Shown piece by piece: positions 22,035 to 31,811 of a stretch of 64,000 nt of DNA. A program made the position numbers and the translations under genes. The DNA lies in contig NC_079312.1 in NCBI RefSeq assembly GCF_029931775.1, positions 13,461,821-13,525,820 on the forward strand, in the 5' to 3' direction. The stretch comes from Euleptes europaea. Lineage: Eukaryota > Chordata > Lepidosauria > Squamata > Sphaerodactylidae. Numbering within the stretch: the stretch's first letter is position 1; the number at the start of each line of letters is the position of its first letter. The notes beneath the pieces are model-generated. The model saw only the letters and a program-made list of their open reading frames with translations, searched no databases and was not told the DNA's origin.

Positions 22035-22915
22035 TCAGGGTAGCTTTCTGACTGCAACTCTTCCCATGCTCGGGGCATTCACAAGGGCTCTGCCGTCTCT
22101 TCCGTGTGTCCTCTGATGTCTGATCAATTTATCTCTACGAGAGAAGTTTCTCCCACACTCGGGGCACTGATGTGGTTTCTCTCCCGTGTGGATTCTCTGG
22201 TGCCTAATCAGATGCACTCTCTGAATGAAACTCTTGCCGCATTCGAAACACTCATATGGTTTCTCTCCGGTATGGATTCTCAGGTGGTTCATTAAAACTG
22301 TTCTCTGGATAAAGCGTTTCCCACACTCGGGGCATTGGTAAGGTTTCTCTCCGGTGTGGATTCTTAGATGTCTCATTAAGGTGTTGGAAGTGAAGATTTT
22401 CCCGCACTCGGGACAAGCATACGGTTTCTCCCCCGTGTGGCTGCTCTGATGCCTGATCAGGTTCGCTCTCAGAGGAAAGCTCTCCCCGCACACAGAGCAT
22501 TGATACGATTTGTCTCCTATAGGTGTTATGTAGCCTTTGAAGAGGTCTGATGTTCCCTGGAAGTTGTCCCCCCCCAGAGAGCATACATAGCGGTCCTTTC
22601 CAGTATGTTTTGTAAGGAGTCCCGATTCGTACCTCCTATCACATGGGGAGACCAAGGGATTCTTTGCCCTAGACGGCACTGAGAAGCTTTTGCTATTGGC
22701 AGCCATAAGACCACCTGCGATCTCACGGCATTCACTCTCCCCCTTCATGGCCTTCGTCCCCTGTTCCCCACTGAACTCACATCTCGGCACATGAATTTCA
22801 GCCACCACAGGAAAGTTCCACTGGGATATTTCTGCTGCCGTCCTCTGTGTTTCCTCCGGCCCCGCCCCGACCTGCCGAGATCCCTCCATCTTGATCCGAC
22901 TTCTCTTCTCAACAC
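22035..22915 (-). CDS. Locus A: zinc-finger terminal exon D (5 fingers)
   Basis: A terminal exon, acceptor CACTTCAG|GTG at 22915, phase 1, stop at 22035. Spliced to the shared exons it predicts 680 residues. An upstream in-frame ATG (MGNFSLVTS) is intronic. The leader contains VAEIHVPRCEFSGEQGTKA. Fingers: RANLI, SNTLM, RTVLM, RVHLI, RRDKL, with near-perfect TGEKP linkers. Finger two (CPECGKIFTSNTLMRH) has 11 instead of 12 residues between the second Cys and first His, so its fold may be strained. After the fifth finger the frame shifts into RDGRALVNAPSMGR. The +1 frame still shows a former sixth finger ending QKATLIQHQSIH, whose second Cys is also lost. Confidence 0.85.
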
Positions 22916-22949
22916 CTGAAGTGACAAGAGAGAAATTTCCCAAGTTTTA

Positions 22950-24560
22950 TCAACTTCGTTCTGGACTATCCTCTCCCTCGACTGCTGATTTCCGTGGCCT
23001 TGGCTGAAACTCACCTTTCTATCCTGTCCCTCCCCCCTTCTGTGCATGCTTTGAGCTAAATAATGAAAATAAAAACTCTCCATAATCTGCGTATTGCTTG
23101 CAATTCATTCAATTTGTGCTAGCTAGAATGGGTGCAAGAGATGTGTGACAAACAGGCTTAGGCACACATATAAACAAACCCCAGTGCATACCCCAAACAG
23201 TGGTGCTAGAGGCAATTTTGCACAGCATGCCAGTCACGTTCTCCACCTAAGCAACCAAGGGGAGCTTCTCTAGTACTGGCAGCATGGGAGAGGTATAACT
23301 TATACCTGTCTCTGTGACAAGCTCAATGGTCTGGCAGCACCATAGGGGCTCAGCACCCTCCCAGTATGCCTCGACCAAGCACAACCCATCTCCTTGTCTC
23401 CTTCCTCCACTGGTTGGCTGGGAAACCAACACCTTCACAGGGAGAGATGGTGGCAAGTTCCCATAATGGAAGGAGGGGAGATTTTTTGCCAGGCCTGCAA
23501 CTCCCTCCCCGCTCACACTGTTCCTGGGTCTCCTCTATGCCCCCAAGAGACTGGAAAGGGGAGGAACTCCCATTCTGTTGCCAGAAATGCCGTCCATTAG
23601 CAAAGATTTACTGCTGGTACCAAGGCTGTAGATCCAAGTAGAAAGTGAACAGAGAGAATTTCCCCTCCACCTTCTCCCATAATACTAGAACAGGGGTCTC
23701 CAACATGGTGCCCATGGGATCCAAAACATCTTAAGGTAAATCTTCCTTATGGACAATTTCTATATTTAAAGAGAAACTGTACACTTCAGAGTTCTTATAA
23801 CCATTTGGCTAATTCCTTAACTGAAAATTTAGCTGTTTCCCCAATCTATTGGCTGCAGATGACAGGACTTGCTATAATCGGTATAAATTATGGGCGGAAA
23901 AGTACCAGCAGGATATTGGGTGGGGGGTTTACAGTAAGAGTAATTCGGCAGTGGAATCAGCTGCCTAGGGAGGTGGTGAGCTCCTACTCATTGTAATCTG
24001 CACAACAGATCAGCACCATTATCTCACTTCATATTGCTACAATGGCAAACGGTTTTAATTCTTGGTTAAGGTAATTGCTTATACTGTTCCTTAATTATGT
24101 ATTGATGGTTGATAATATTGGATTTTGACACATAATTGCATCTGGTGGAATTTTAAAGACTGTTATACACAATATGTAGTGTAACATGAACCCCTTCTTT
24201 TGTCTCCAATTAATGGGAAGGTTTAAAACAAACTGAAGACTGCTTGTCGAAACGAGTAGTACCCAGGAGCATATCTTATACAACTTATGCGATCTTCAGA
24301 TTTATGTAATCTAAAATGTGCATTTAAGTGGTATTTTTTATACTGACATACTACATATGGCACTGTTATTATTCAGCTAGAGTACATTTTTTGGAGTGGA
24401 TGGGACATCCTGTTGTGATATTTGAAACACACTCTTGGATTTCTGTGAATATATGTACATATTGTATGTCTGTATGGTTACTGTTTGCACTTTGTAGAGG
24501 TCTTAACTTTCCAGTTTCTTTCTTTCTTGCTCTTCGAGAGGCCCTGCCAGTCAGATTAGG
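22950..24560. other. Intron between zinc-finger exons E and D (left part)
   Basis: Conserved upstream flank of exon D to about 23060, an unrecognised segment at about 23200-23650, and LINE or Penelope-like 3' text at about 23800-24530 (GCAGTGGAATCAGCTGCC; CTGAAGACTGCTTGTCGAAACG). No KRAB or SCAN exon was found. Confidence 0.45.
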
Positions 24561-25156
24561 CCAGGGTCCCTAATCTTTTTGAGCCTGCAGGCACCTTTGG
24601 AATTTTGACACAGCACGGTGGCCCCAGTCACAAAATGGCTGCCGTAAAATGGCTGCCACAGGAGGCAGAACCAGCCGCAAAATGCTGCAGCTTACCTTCA
24701 GTCACACAGTAAAAGAAGAGATGATTTTTATACCCCGCTTTTATCTACTGAAAGGAGCTTCAAAGCGGCTTACAATCACCTTCCCTTCCTCTCCCCACAG
24801 CAGACACCTTGTGAGGTAGGTAGGGTCGAGAGAGCTCTGAGAGAACTGTGACTGGCCCAAGGTCATCCAGCGGGCTTCACGTGGAGAAGTGAGGAATCAA
24901 ATCTGGTTCTCCAGATTAGAGTCCGCCGCTCTTAACCACTACAGCATGCTGGCACAAGTGAAGATCCTTGTGCAGTGGTAGCAGCTTCTGCCAAAGCAAT
25001 GTTTTGAAAAATCTACACATCAACAATGGCCAACACGAAGGCTTGCTGGGCAATAGCCCCTCTGCTCCCCCCTTTCTACAAACACTTGGCAAGTTGCCAT
25101 GGCACCCACTTGGTGGTTGCCATGGCATCCACAGGCCCCATCATTGGGAACCCCCA
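24560..25156 (-). mobile_element. Second-family hAT-like MITE interrupted by a tRNA-SINE
   Basis: CAGGGTCCCTAATC at the left and TTGGGAACCCC at the right enclose a minus-strand tRNA-SINE (about 24713-24955). Confidence 0.65.
24713..24955 (-). mobile_element. tRNA-derived SINE, type 2
   Basis: Nested inside a hAT-like MITE. It ends CTCTTAACCACTACAGCATG. Confidence 0.75.
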
Positions 25157-25854
25157 GAGTAGACAGTACTGAGCTAGATCACCCAATGGTCTGACTCAAC
25201 ACAAGGAAGATCCATCTGTCCAGAAGGTTTCTTTTCCCCAACCTCACAAGACCCTCAGCACAGTTTCTTTCACACAGCTCAGTGGCAGAGCACCCTCCAG
25301 GTTGGGGACAGACTGCTCAGAGCACAAACAGCATTTATTTATACCATCACTCAACATTTATTATGATCAAAAGATCAGTCAACATCAGTTTAATGGCACA
25401 ATCTGCACACAAATATAAAATTAAAGTACAGAGATTAAAATTCATAACCTTATTGTGCTGTAGTTAATTATACCAAAGAGTCCAGGTTGGGCATGGCGTT
25501 TTCAGAACATAAACAGCATTTATTTATACAGGGGCCCACTCTACAGAAACAAAATTAACAGGTCCCTGCCTGCCAGCTTGCAACCTGGGGGAAAAAGAAG
25601 GCAGCAAAAAGAAAGAGGACTTGTAAAGGAAAAACTTTGCCAGAGGTGAGCAAGACTGAACAAAGGCGCAAAGCACTCATTATGGTTGAGCTGTACTTTT
25701 AACAAATAGTTTTTTAAAGAAGTCCATCATCAGGAAAGAAATGCAAGGAGAAATGGGTTTTTTAACAGTCCCTTAAAGCAGGGCTAGTGGGAGCCCCACT
25801 AACTATATGCATTGAGGCCCTGCGTGGATTTTATAATGAGCAACTCCATGATGG

Positions 25855-26381
25855 AAGCTTTTCCCCAACTCAAGGCATTCCTAATGTCTCTGCTGTCCTA
25901 ACAGTTCTCTGACAGCGATCAACGGTTTGCTGAGAAATTTCTCCAGCTCTCGAGGCATCTGAGTGGTCTTTCTCCTGCAGAGATTCTCTGATGACTCACG
26001 AAATGATTGTTCTCCGCGAAGCACCCATCTTGTTCAAGACATTCAAGTGACCTCCTCCCCAGCCCAGATTCTCTCTGTGTTCCATTAATGCCAGCTCTTA
26101 ACTGAAAACTTTCCCACCCACAGGACATCCATGAAGTCTATTTTCTGCCTGGTTTCACTTGCACTGGGCCAAATCACTTATTTGATGGAATGTTTTCCCA
26201 TCCCAGGAGCATTCATATGATCTCTCTCTGCTTAGGTTCTCTACTGTCTCTGCATATCTTCTCTCCGCCCACAAAAAGGTCTTTGGATGCAAGGTTAAGA
26301 ATTTCACTGGATGCTTTTTTCCCACCATGGGGCATTCCTGGGAGGGGAGGGCTCTCACCCACTGGCTGCCAGCAGACATGT
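25855..26381 (-). pseudogene. Decayed C-terminal fingers of exon E (now 3' UTR)
   Basis: Downstream of the exon E stop, minus-strand fragments in shifting frames still show finger words: RSYECSWDGKTFHQISDL, FVSHQRISAGERPLRCLES and CFAENNHF. They indicate several former C2H2 units disabled by frameshifts and Cys/His loss. Two minus-strand AATAAA motifs within near-duplicate segments at 25334-25339 and about 25519-25524 could serve as poly(A) signals for the truncated transcript. Confidence 0.6.
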
Positions 26382-27226
26382 TTATGGTCGTTGTCTCCTG
26401 TGAATTCTCTGATGTCTGAGTAGCGTATCTCTCCGAGAGAAGCTCCTGTCACACTTGGAACATTTGAATGGTTTCTCTCCTGTGTGGGTTCTCTGATGAA
26501 TCACAAAATGCTCTTTCCGTCTGAAGCATTTCCCGCACTGAGGACACCCATATGGTTTCTCACCAGTATGGATTATCAGATGCCTCGTTAACGCTCCTTG
26601 CTGAGTGAAGCTTTTCCCACACTCAGGACATTCATGCAGCCCTCCAGAATGAAGCAACCAGTGTTTCTTCATGTGTTCTCTCTGACTGAAGCATCTCCCA
26701 CACTGAATACAACTAAAGCGTTTCCCATAGTCAGGACATTCATACGGTTTTCCTCCCAGAGGGCTACTCTGAGATCCAACCTGACAATGTTGTTTGAAGT
26801 ACTCGGAAATGTCACATCGTTTCTCACCTGTGCGGATTCTCTGATGTGCACCAAGGCAACTGTTTTGTGGGACATTTTCTCCTCCTGTGGAGCATTCATC
26901 AGGGATCTCTCTGGTATGCATCATAACAAGTCTTGATTTGAAGCGGTATCTCCTCCCATACTTGGAGAACAAGGACTTTTTCTGCTCTGGATCCATGATT
27001 TCCATTTTGCTAGGGGAAGCCGGAAAAACTTCTGCTATCCGACTGTATTCCTTCACTCCCTTCATTGACTTCTCCTCCTGTGGCCCTTTGGATTCACATC
27101 TCTGCTTGTGAATTTCAGATGTCTCAGGAAAATCCCCCTGGGACATGGCCGCTGTCCTGTGTGCCACCTTTGAGCCACTCTCTCCCTGATCAGAGCCCTT
27201 CGCTTTGACCTTTCTCTTCCCATCAC
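26382..27226 (-). CDS. Locus A: zinc-finger terminal exon E (4 complete fingers)
   Basis: The exon nearest the shared KRAB exons. Acceptor CTCTTCAG|GTG is at 27226, phase 1, stop at 26382. Joined upstream it predicts 668 residues. The leader has ETSEIHKQRCES and SKYGRRYRFKSRLVMMHT, shared with other family exons. Finger region: a degenerate unit, then CPDYGKRFS running directly into CIQCGRCFSQREHM, which is what a deletion of about one finger leaves behind. Four canonical fingers follow (REHMK, QQGAL, RKEHF, RRDTL). The protein ends HRRQRP. Homologous finger coding continues beyond the stop (25855-26381) in decayed form, so the ancestral exon was longer. Role: DNA binding in the nucleus. Confidence 0.83.
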
Positions 27227-27349
27227 CTGAAGAGAGACAGAGAGAAAGGAATTTTGCCCATGTTCCCATGACTTCTTTGCAAATCTAGATTACCATCCTC
27301 CCTGCTACAGCTCCCTCATCATGCCTTGTGTTTTCTTTGCGGTGGCAAT

Positions 27350-27780
27350 TCTCAAAGTTATATGGGATATCATACCCTACAATCTGCGGCACCATCCGAT
27401 TCCATACGATGCACAGGAAACAAGTTTGGTTTGTTGAAGAAGGACAGTGCCCGCTGTCCATATTCCCAGCGCCTATTCCTTTCCAAGCACTCTTTGAAAC
27501 TGGAGCTGTTTTGTCTTCTCACGGAGCTACTCCCATGACTTCCCGGCAGGCCACGTCTGCAACTTGTTGCTGATGTGCTAGAAATGGGAGGGGGTTCTGC
27601 AGTCTGAGGAGAGGACCCTCCGCATCACATCTTCTCCCCAAATCTGAACAAAAGCCCGAGTTTCATCATGCGTCCAGCAGGGGCTTTTTGAGCAGCAGCT
27701 GGCAGAACCCTGAGTGGGACAGGAGGGCCTTGGTGAAGGCCCCTCTGGAGGGCAGGACACCGAATCTGAGAACCCCATGA
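27350..27780 (-). pseudogene. Relic of a Myb/SANT-like (MSANTD-type) exon
   Basis: On the minus strand, frame fragments read WTHDETRAFVQIWGEDVM, then after a stop HISNKLQTWPAGKSW and, after another stop, REKTKQLQFQRVL. The order (W..EET.AFI.IWGE, then H..I...L, then C..K.K.L...Y) is that of the MSANTD / trihelix-like domain found between SCAN and fingers in some vertebrate ZSCAN proteins such as ZSCAN20 and ZSCAN29. At least three in-frame stops interrupt it, so it is not translated as a full domain now. It lies between the KRAB-B exon and the first zinc-finger exon of locus A, as expected for a lost internal exon. The match is by eye. Confidence 0.42.
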
Positions 27781-28086
27781 TACGCGACCCTAAGCTGCCA
27801 AAACGGCAAAAGCGGACAACGACAAAGTGCATTTGAAAATGATGAGCTTAGCCATGTGAGCCAGGATTCTTTCAAAAGCCACACAGGAGGAGAAGCAAGT
27901 AGGAGGCAACAGAGAGGCTGTACAGGTAACAAAGCTTGGAAAAATAGGTACCACACTCAACAGCTGCAAGTCAGAGATGCACATAGCAGGACCTGGGATG
28001 CTGTTTGCTCCGTAATCACAACAGAAGCACTGGCAGAAACAGGCCACCAGAAGAACAAATGTAAAGAGAAACAATACCTCTAAGGC

Positions 28087-28385
28087 GGGGGGTCCCCAAC
28101 GGGGTACTCGTGGGCGACACAGTGCCTGCTGACACCTTTCCTGGCTCCCACCCAGTGTTTTTAGAAACTGGGTGGGGCCAAGGCTTCTGATTGGCTGTGC
28201 AGATTTTTAAAAACATTGCTTTGGCAGCAGCTGCCACCAGAGAACAAGGATCTTCACTGTGTGACTGAAGGTAAGCTGCGGCAACCATTTTGTGACCGGC
28301 TCTGCCTCCTATGGCAGCCATTTTGTGGCTGTACCACCATACTGTGTCAGAATCTCAAAGATGCCCACAGGCTCAAAAAGGACCT
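28087..28385 (+). mobile_element. Second-family hAT-like MITE
   Basis: GGGGGTCCCCAACGGGGTAC at the left, then the shared GCAGCTGCCACCAGAGAACA interior and GGCAGCCATTTTGTGGCTG. The right terminus is eroded. Confidence 0.65.
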
Positions 28386-28507
28386 TTCCCTCAGGTGAAG
28401 AGCAGCCCCACTGGAGTAGGTTCATCTAGCTAACCACACATCCCACAAGAAGGGGCAGAAAGGCTAAGGCCTTACCCTGTTGTTACCTCCATCCTGTCCC
28501 TTGCAAC

Positions 28508-28575
28508 ATGGAAGAGGAGGAAGAAGATGAAGAGGAAAAAGAGGAGGAAGAGGAAGAAGAGGAAGAAGAAGAGGT
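28508..28575. repeat. GA-rich simple repeat
   Basis: An imperfect GAAGAG/GAGGAA run about 65 bases long at the tail of a type-2 SINE. Confidence 0.85.
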
Positions 28576-28838
28576 GGTTTTAAAACCCCACTTTTTCTCA
28601 AAGTGGCTTACAATCACCTTCCCTTCCCACAACAGACATCTTGTGAGGTGTGGGGCTAAGAAAGTTTGGAGAGAACTGTGACTAGCCCAAGGTTACCCAG
28701 CTGGTTTCATGTGTAGGAGTGGGGAAACCAGCCCGGTTCACCAGATTAGAGTCCATCGCTCATGTGGAGGAGTGGGGAATCAAACCTGGTTCTCCAGATT
28801 AGAGTCCACCACTCCTAACCATGCTGGCTCTCTGAACA
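28565..28838 (-). mobile_element. tRNA-derived SINE, type 2
   Basis: AGAAGAAGAGGTGGTTTTAA to CCTAACCATGCTGGCTCTC, preceded by a GA-rich simple repeat (28508-28575). Confidence 0.75.
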
Positions 28839-28844
28839 TGGTAT

Positions 28845-29020
28845 GCTGCCTCTGAACATCTAGCCATCCTAGCTAAGAGTTGTTGATGGACCTTATCCTC
28901 CATAGATTTGTCCAATCCCCTTTTTAAGAAATCTAGATGAATGGCCAACACTGCATCCTGTGGCCGTGAGTTCCACAAATTAATCAACGTTGTGTGTGAA
29001 GAACCACTTTTGTTTGTCTC
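28845..29020 (-). mobile_element. CR1-like 3' fragment
   Basis: CTTATCCTCCATAGATTTGT, then GGCCGTGAGTTCCACAAATT, typical of inverted CR1-like ORF2/3' text. Confidence 0.55.
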
Positions 29021-29398
29021 TCCTGAAGCTTCTTCCCATCAACTTCTCATTGAAGGCCTCCACTTTCTCTTAACATGCACAGTTTTATCACTCTCTCTCC
29101 CCACCTCTGTCCTTCCCACCTCAGTTATCTTCCTTCTAAGATTCATCTGGTCTGTGATCTTTTCTGGCACCGTCCATTCGCATTCACGCTTATTTTTGCT
29201 TAAGGACTAGAAACATGTCTTTTCAAAAAATAATAATCCTAATACCACCTTCTGCATATTTTTCTGAAATTGAAAAGATAAGCAGGTCTGTTTTATTCTG
29301 CACAACTCATTCCTCTTCTGCTAGATGAGAAAATAAGCACCTGCTTAACAGACTTCTTTCTGCCCATGTTGCAACAATCACCAAATCCAGCCCCTTAC

Positions 29399-29506
29399 CT
29401 GGATTTCGGCCTGGGAGCCTCTCGCTTTCCTTTGGGAACTGGGCAAACATCTCGTCGTCTTTTTCCAGGTGGGAGGTGAGGTCAGATTTTGGAACCAAAA
29501 GTCCCT
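29399..29506 (-). CDS. Locus A: KRAB-B-like exon, last shared exon
   Basis: A 108-nt exon (TTGTAG to ATCCAG|GTAAGG), phase 1 to phase 1. It encodes GLLVPKSDLTSHLEKDDEM followed by a charged tail, matching the segment after KRAB-A in other KRAB-zinc-finger proteins and the locus B exon of equal length. Its phase-1 donor is compatible with the acceptors at 27226, 22915, 18260, 16056 and 13519. Each junction gives a glycine codon and an open frame to that exon's stop. This is the hinge of the proposed alternative last-exon system. Confidence 0.82.
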
Positions 29507-29721
29507 CTACAAGGGAGGGAGGCAGAAATGGAGCATGATTTTTGGAGCACTGGGAAAAAACAAAAGAGCTTACGGATCCTACCTTTGGTTTTAGCTTTCT
29601 GACAGACACTAAAACACAGAATCCTAACTGGGGAAAGCAATGGCAAACCACCCCATAAAAATAGTCTGCCTACTAAACGTCATGATGTGACATCACCCCA
29701 TGGGTCAGAGATCACGCTGGG

Positions 29722-30227
29722 AAAGCGTGGTGTGGTTAAGAGAAGTGGTTTGGAGCAGTGGCCTCTAATCTGGAGAACCGAGTTTGACTCCCCACTCCTC
29801 CACATGAGTGGACACTAATCTGGTGAACTGAGTTGGTTTCCCCACTCTTCCACATGAAGCCAGCTGGGTGACATTGGGCTAGTCACAGCTCTCTCAGCCC
29901 CACCTACCTCACAGGGTGTCTGTTTTAAACACAAGAACACATGAAGCTGCCTTATACTGAATCAGACCCTTGGTCCATCAAAGTCAGTATTGTCTACTCA
30001 GACTGGCAGCAGCTCTCCAGGGTCTCAGAGGTCTATCACATCACCTACTTGCCTAGTCCCTTTAACTGGAGATGCCAGGGATTGAACCTGGGACCTTCTG
30101 CATGTCAAGCAGATGCTCTGCCACTGAGTCACAGCCCCTCCCCTGTGGCGAGGGGAAGCTGATTGTAAGTTGGCTTGATCCTTCCTTAAGTGGTAGAGAA
30201 AGTTGGCATATAAAAACTCTTCTTCTA
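29722..30227 (+). mobile_element. tRNA-derived SINE type 2 interrupted by type 1
   Basis: AAAGCGTGGTGTGGTTAAGA to CAGGGTGTCTGTT, then a minus-strand type-1 SINE (about 29933-30142), then GGGGAAGCTGATTGTAAG to the end. This is the reverse nesting of the 52571 case. Confidence 0.78.
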
Positions 30228-30385
30228 ATGACATGGTGCTTGCACAGGGTTCTACCTTTACCTTAGAGTGTTGGAATGGATGGGGTCCCACAGAATCAGA
30301 TTGACAGCACCAGACCACCACAGGAATAATTATGACTTCTCAGAAAGGGGGCATTTACTGGATCTGAGCCAGAAGCATTCCTTAC

Positions 30386-30509
30386 CCAAAGCATCCACAT
30401 TCCCCTCATCTTCCTGCATGACTTGCCAAAACATCGTCCTTTGGCCGGGCTTCGGCAGATCTGGCTCAACCACATGCAAAGACGGGCCTGTCTCGAGGGT
30501 TGCTGGCGC
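30386..30509 (-). CDS. Locus A: KRAB-A exon
   Basis: A 124-nt exon (CTTTTAG to TTTGG|GTAAG), phase 0 to phase 1. It encodes APATLETGPSLHVVEPD, then LPKPGQRTMFWQVMQED and GNVDALG. The PGQRTMFWQVMQED part aligns with the KRAB-A core LDPGQRALYREVMQENY. The N-terminal DVAVxFTxEEW half is not recognisable, so this KRAB is more diverged than that of locus B. Family role: recruitment of TRIM28 repressor complexes. Whether this shortened box still does so is uncertain. Confidence 0.78.
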
Positions 30510-30968
30510 CTAAAAGAGAAGAACATTTCCACCCTTTATTCCAAGCCCCTTGTACGAAAGGGGACTCACAAAGACACCCCATTTTAAGACATTTCTGATA
30601 ACCGAGGGGCAGAAAAGGCCTCCAGAGTGATCAAGATGGTTCAGCACCTTCCCCAAAACTAAAAGCTGAAGTGTTTTGGCTCTTCGGAGAAAAGATGACT
30701 AAGGATGCCGGGCCGGGTGCTGGGCCCACTGGGTCTGATCCAGCCCACAGGTCTTTTGGAGTGTTTTTATTTTTGTATTTATGTTAAATTTTTCTGTGCC
30801 ACCTTTCCACCTGAACAGGTCCCCAAGGCGGCAGTCATCAAAACATTTCAACATTACAAAAAAAGTATATATAAAATAATCCAATAAAAACAAATAAACA
30901 CACGTGCCTGTATGCTTATATGTTAGGCATAAGCTTGGATCCAGCCACACACCCCAACATTCACTTAC

Positions 30969-31051
30969 CTCTTTTAGCCCAGCTTTGGTAGCATCCTGCT
31001 CTTTGGGAGGAAGAGAGATCTCAGAATCATTAGGACATGTCATTCGACTGC
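30969..31051 (-). CDS. Locus A: short exon 3 (linker)
   Basis: An 83-nt exon (CTTTTAG to AAAGAG|GTAAGT), phase 1 to phase 0, with exactly the length and phases of the locus B exon at 57819-57901. It encodes SRMTCPNDSEISLPPKEQD and then ATKAGLKE. No domain was recognised. The pair keep SLPPKEQ or SLSPEGQ, which supports homology. It is probably a linker. Confidence 0.65.
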
Positions 31052-31403
31052 CTAAAAGGGAAAAAAAGAGAGAGACACAAAAATTTAGAAGAGGACTGGG
31101 AATGAAAATTTTATCATGCCTGGGATCACCAGAAGCAACAGAGTGGAATTTTTGTGTTTTCTGATATCTGTACAGAAAAGGGAACTTTGTAAGATGATTG
31201 TTCTCACTCAGGAATGAGGAAAAACTGCTCAGTGGAGTTCTTCACTCTACATATTAAAAAATACTAGAATTTCACTCTCTTCCTTTGCTCCAGCCGAGCC
31301 TAAATCACTCCATAAACATGAAACAGAATGCATGTTTACTTGGGAATGTACTGGGACTTGATCTAATGAGTAAATAAGGCCTAATGACTCATTGAGGCCT
31401 TAC

Positions 31404-31524
31404 CCAGCAAACCGGTCTCTCCGCTGCAACTGTTCTCCTTGGTTTCTTTGACTCGTCTCTGATCAAAGTCTGAGGGAGCCCCTTCCACCTCCAGGGCTCC
31501 CCTGATCATCTCCTGCAAAGGCTC
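31404..31524 (-). CDS. Locus A: short exon 2
   Basis: A 121-nt exon from TTTCAG|GAG to TGCTGG|GTAAG, phase 0 to phase 1, matching the locus B exon at 59895-59991 in position and phase. It encodes EPLQEMIRGALEVEGAP and then FDQRRVKETKENSC, ending GLLG. The DQRRVKE segment aligns with the QRKVYKEAM of locus B, so both probably descend from a KRAB-A-like box, more decayed here. It is recognised only through splice signals and paralogy. Confidence 0.65.
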
Positions 31525-31811
31525 CTGAAACAGCAAGGAAAAGCCTAGTCAGGAAGTGTGATGAATAAAGACCACCTCATGCTCCTCAAAATCCTTTTTG
31601 TTTGTAGAGATAATTTGAGGATCAGGTTTTGACTCATGGCGGTGATGGAACTTATGACGGAGGGCTATGTGGAGGAACAGCCCCACTCCGACCCGCAGGC
31701 CGTGTTGCACGATGTTACCTAGTTGGTTATGAGGTATTTTCAAGGGTTTCTATCCAGTCACTTTGTTATTGCTCTAGTACTGCGCTAGAAGGATCACTCA
31801 GAAGATCAGCC

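Noticed and set aside
23200-23650. Possible coding exon with a GTATAAG donor near 23300
   Set aside because: No domain, no paralogue in locus B and no matching acceptor or phase. Left unannotated.
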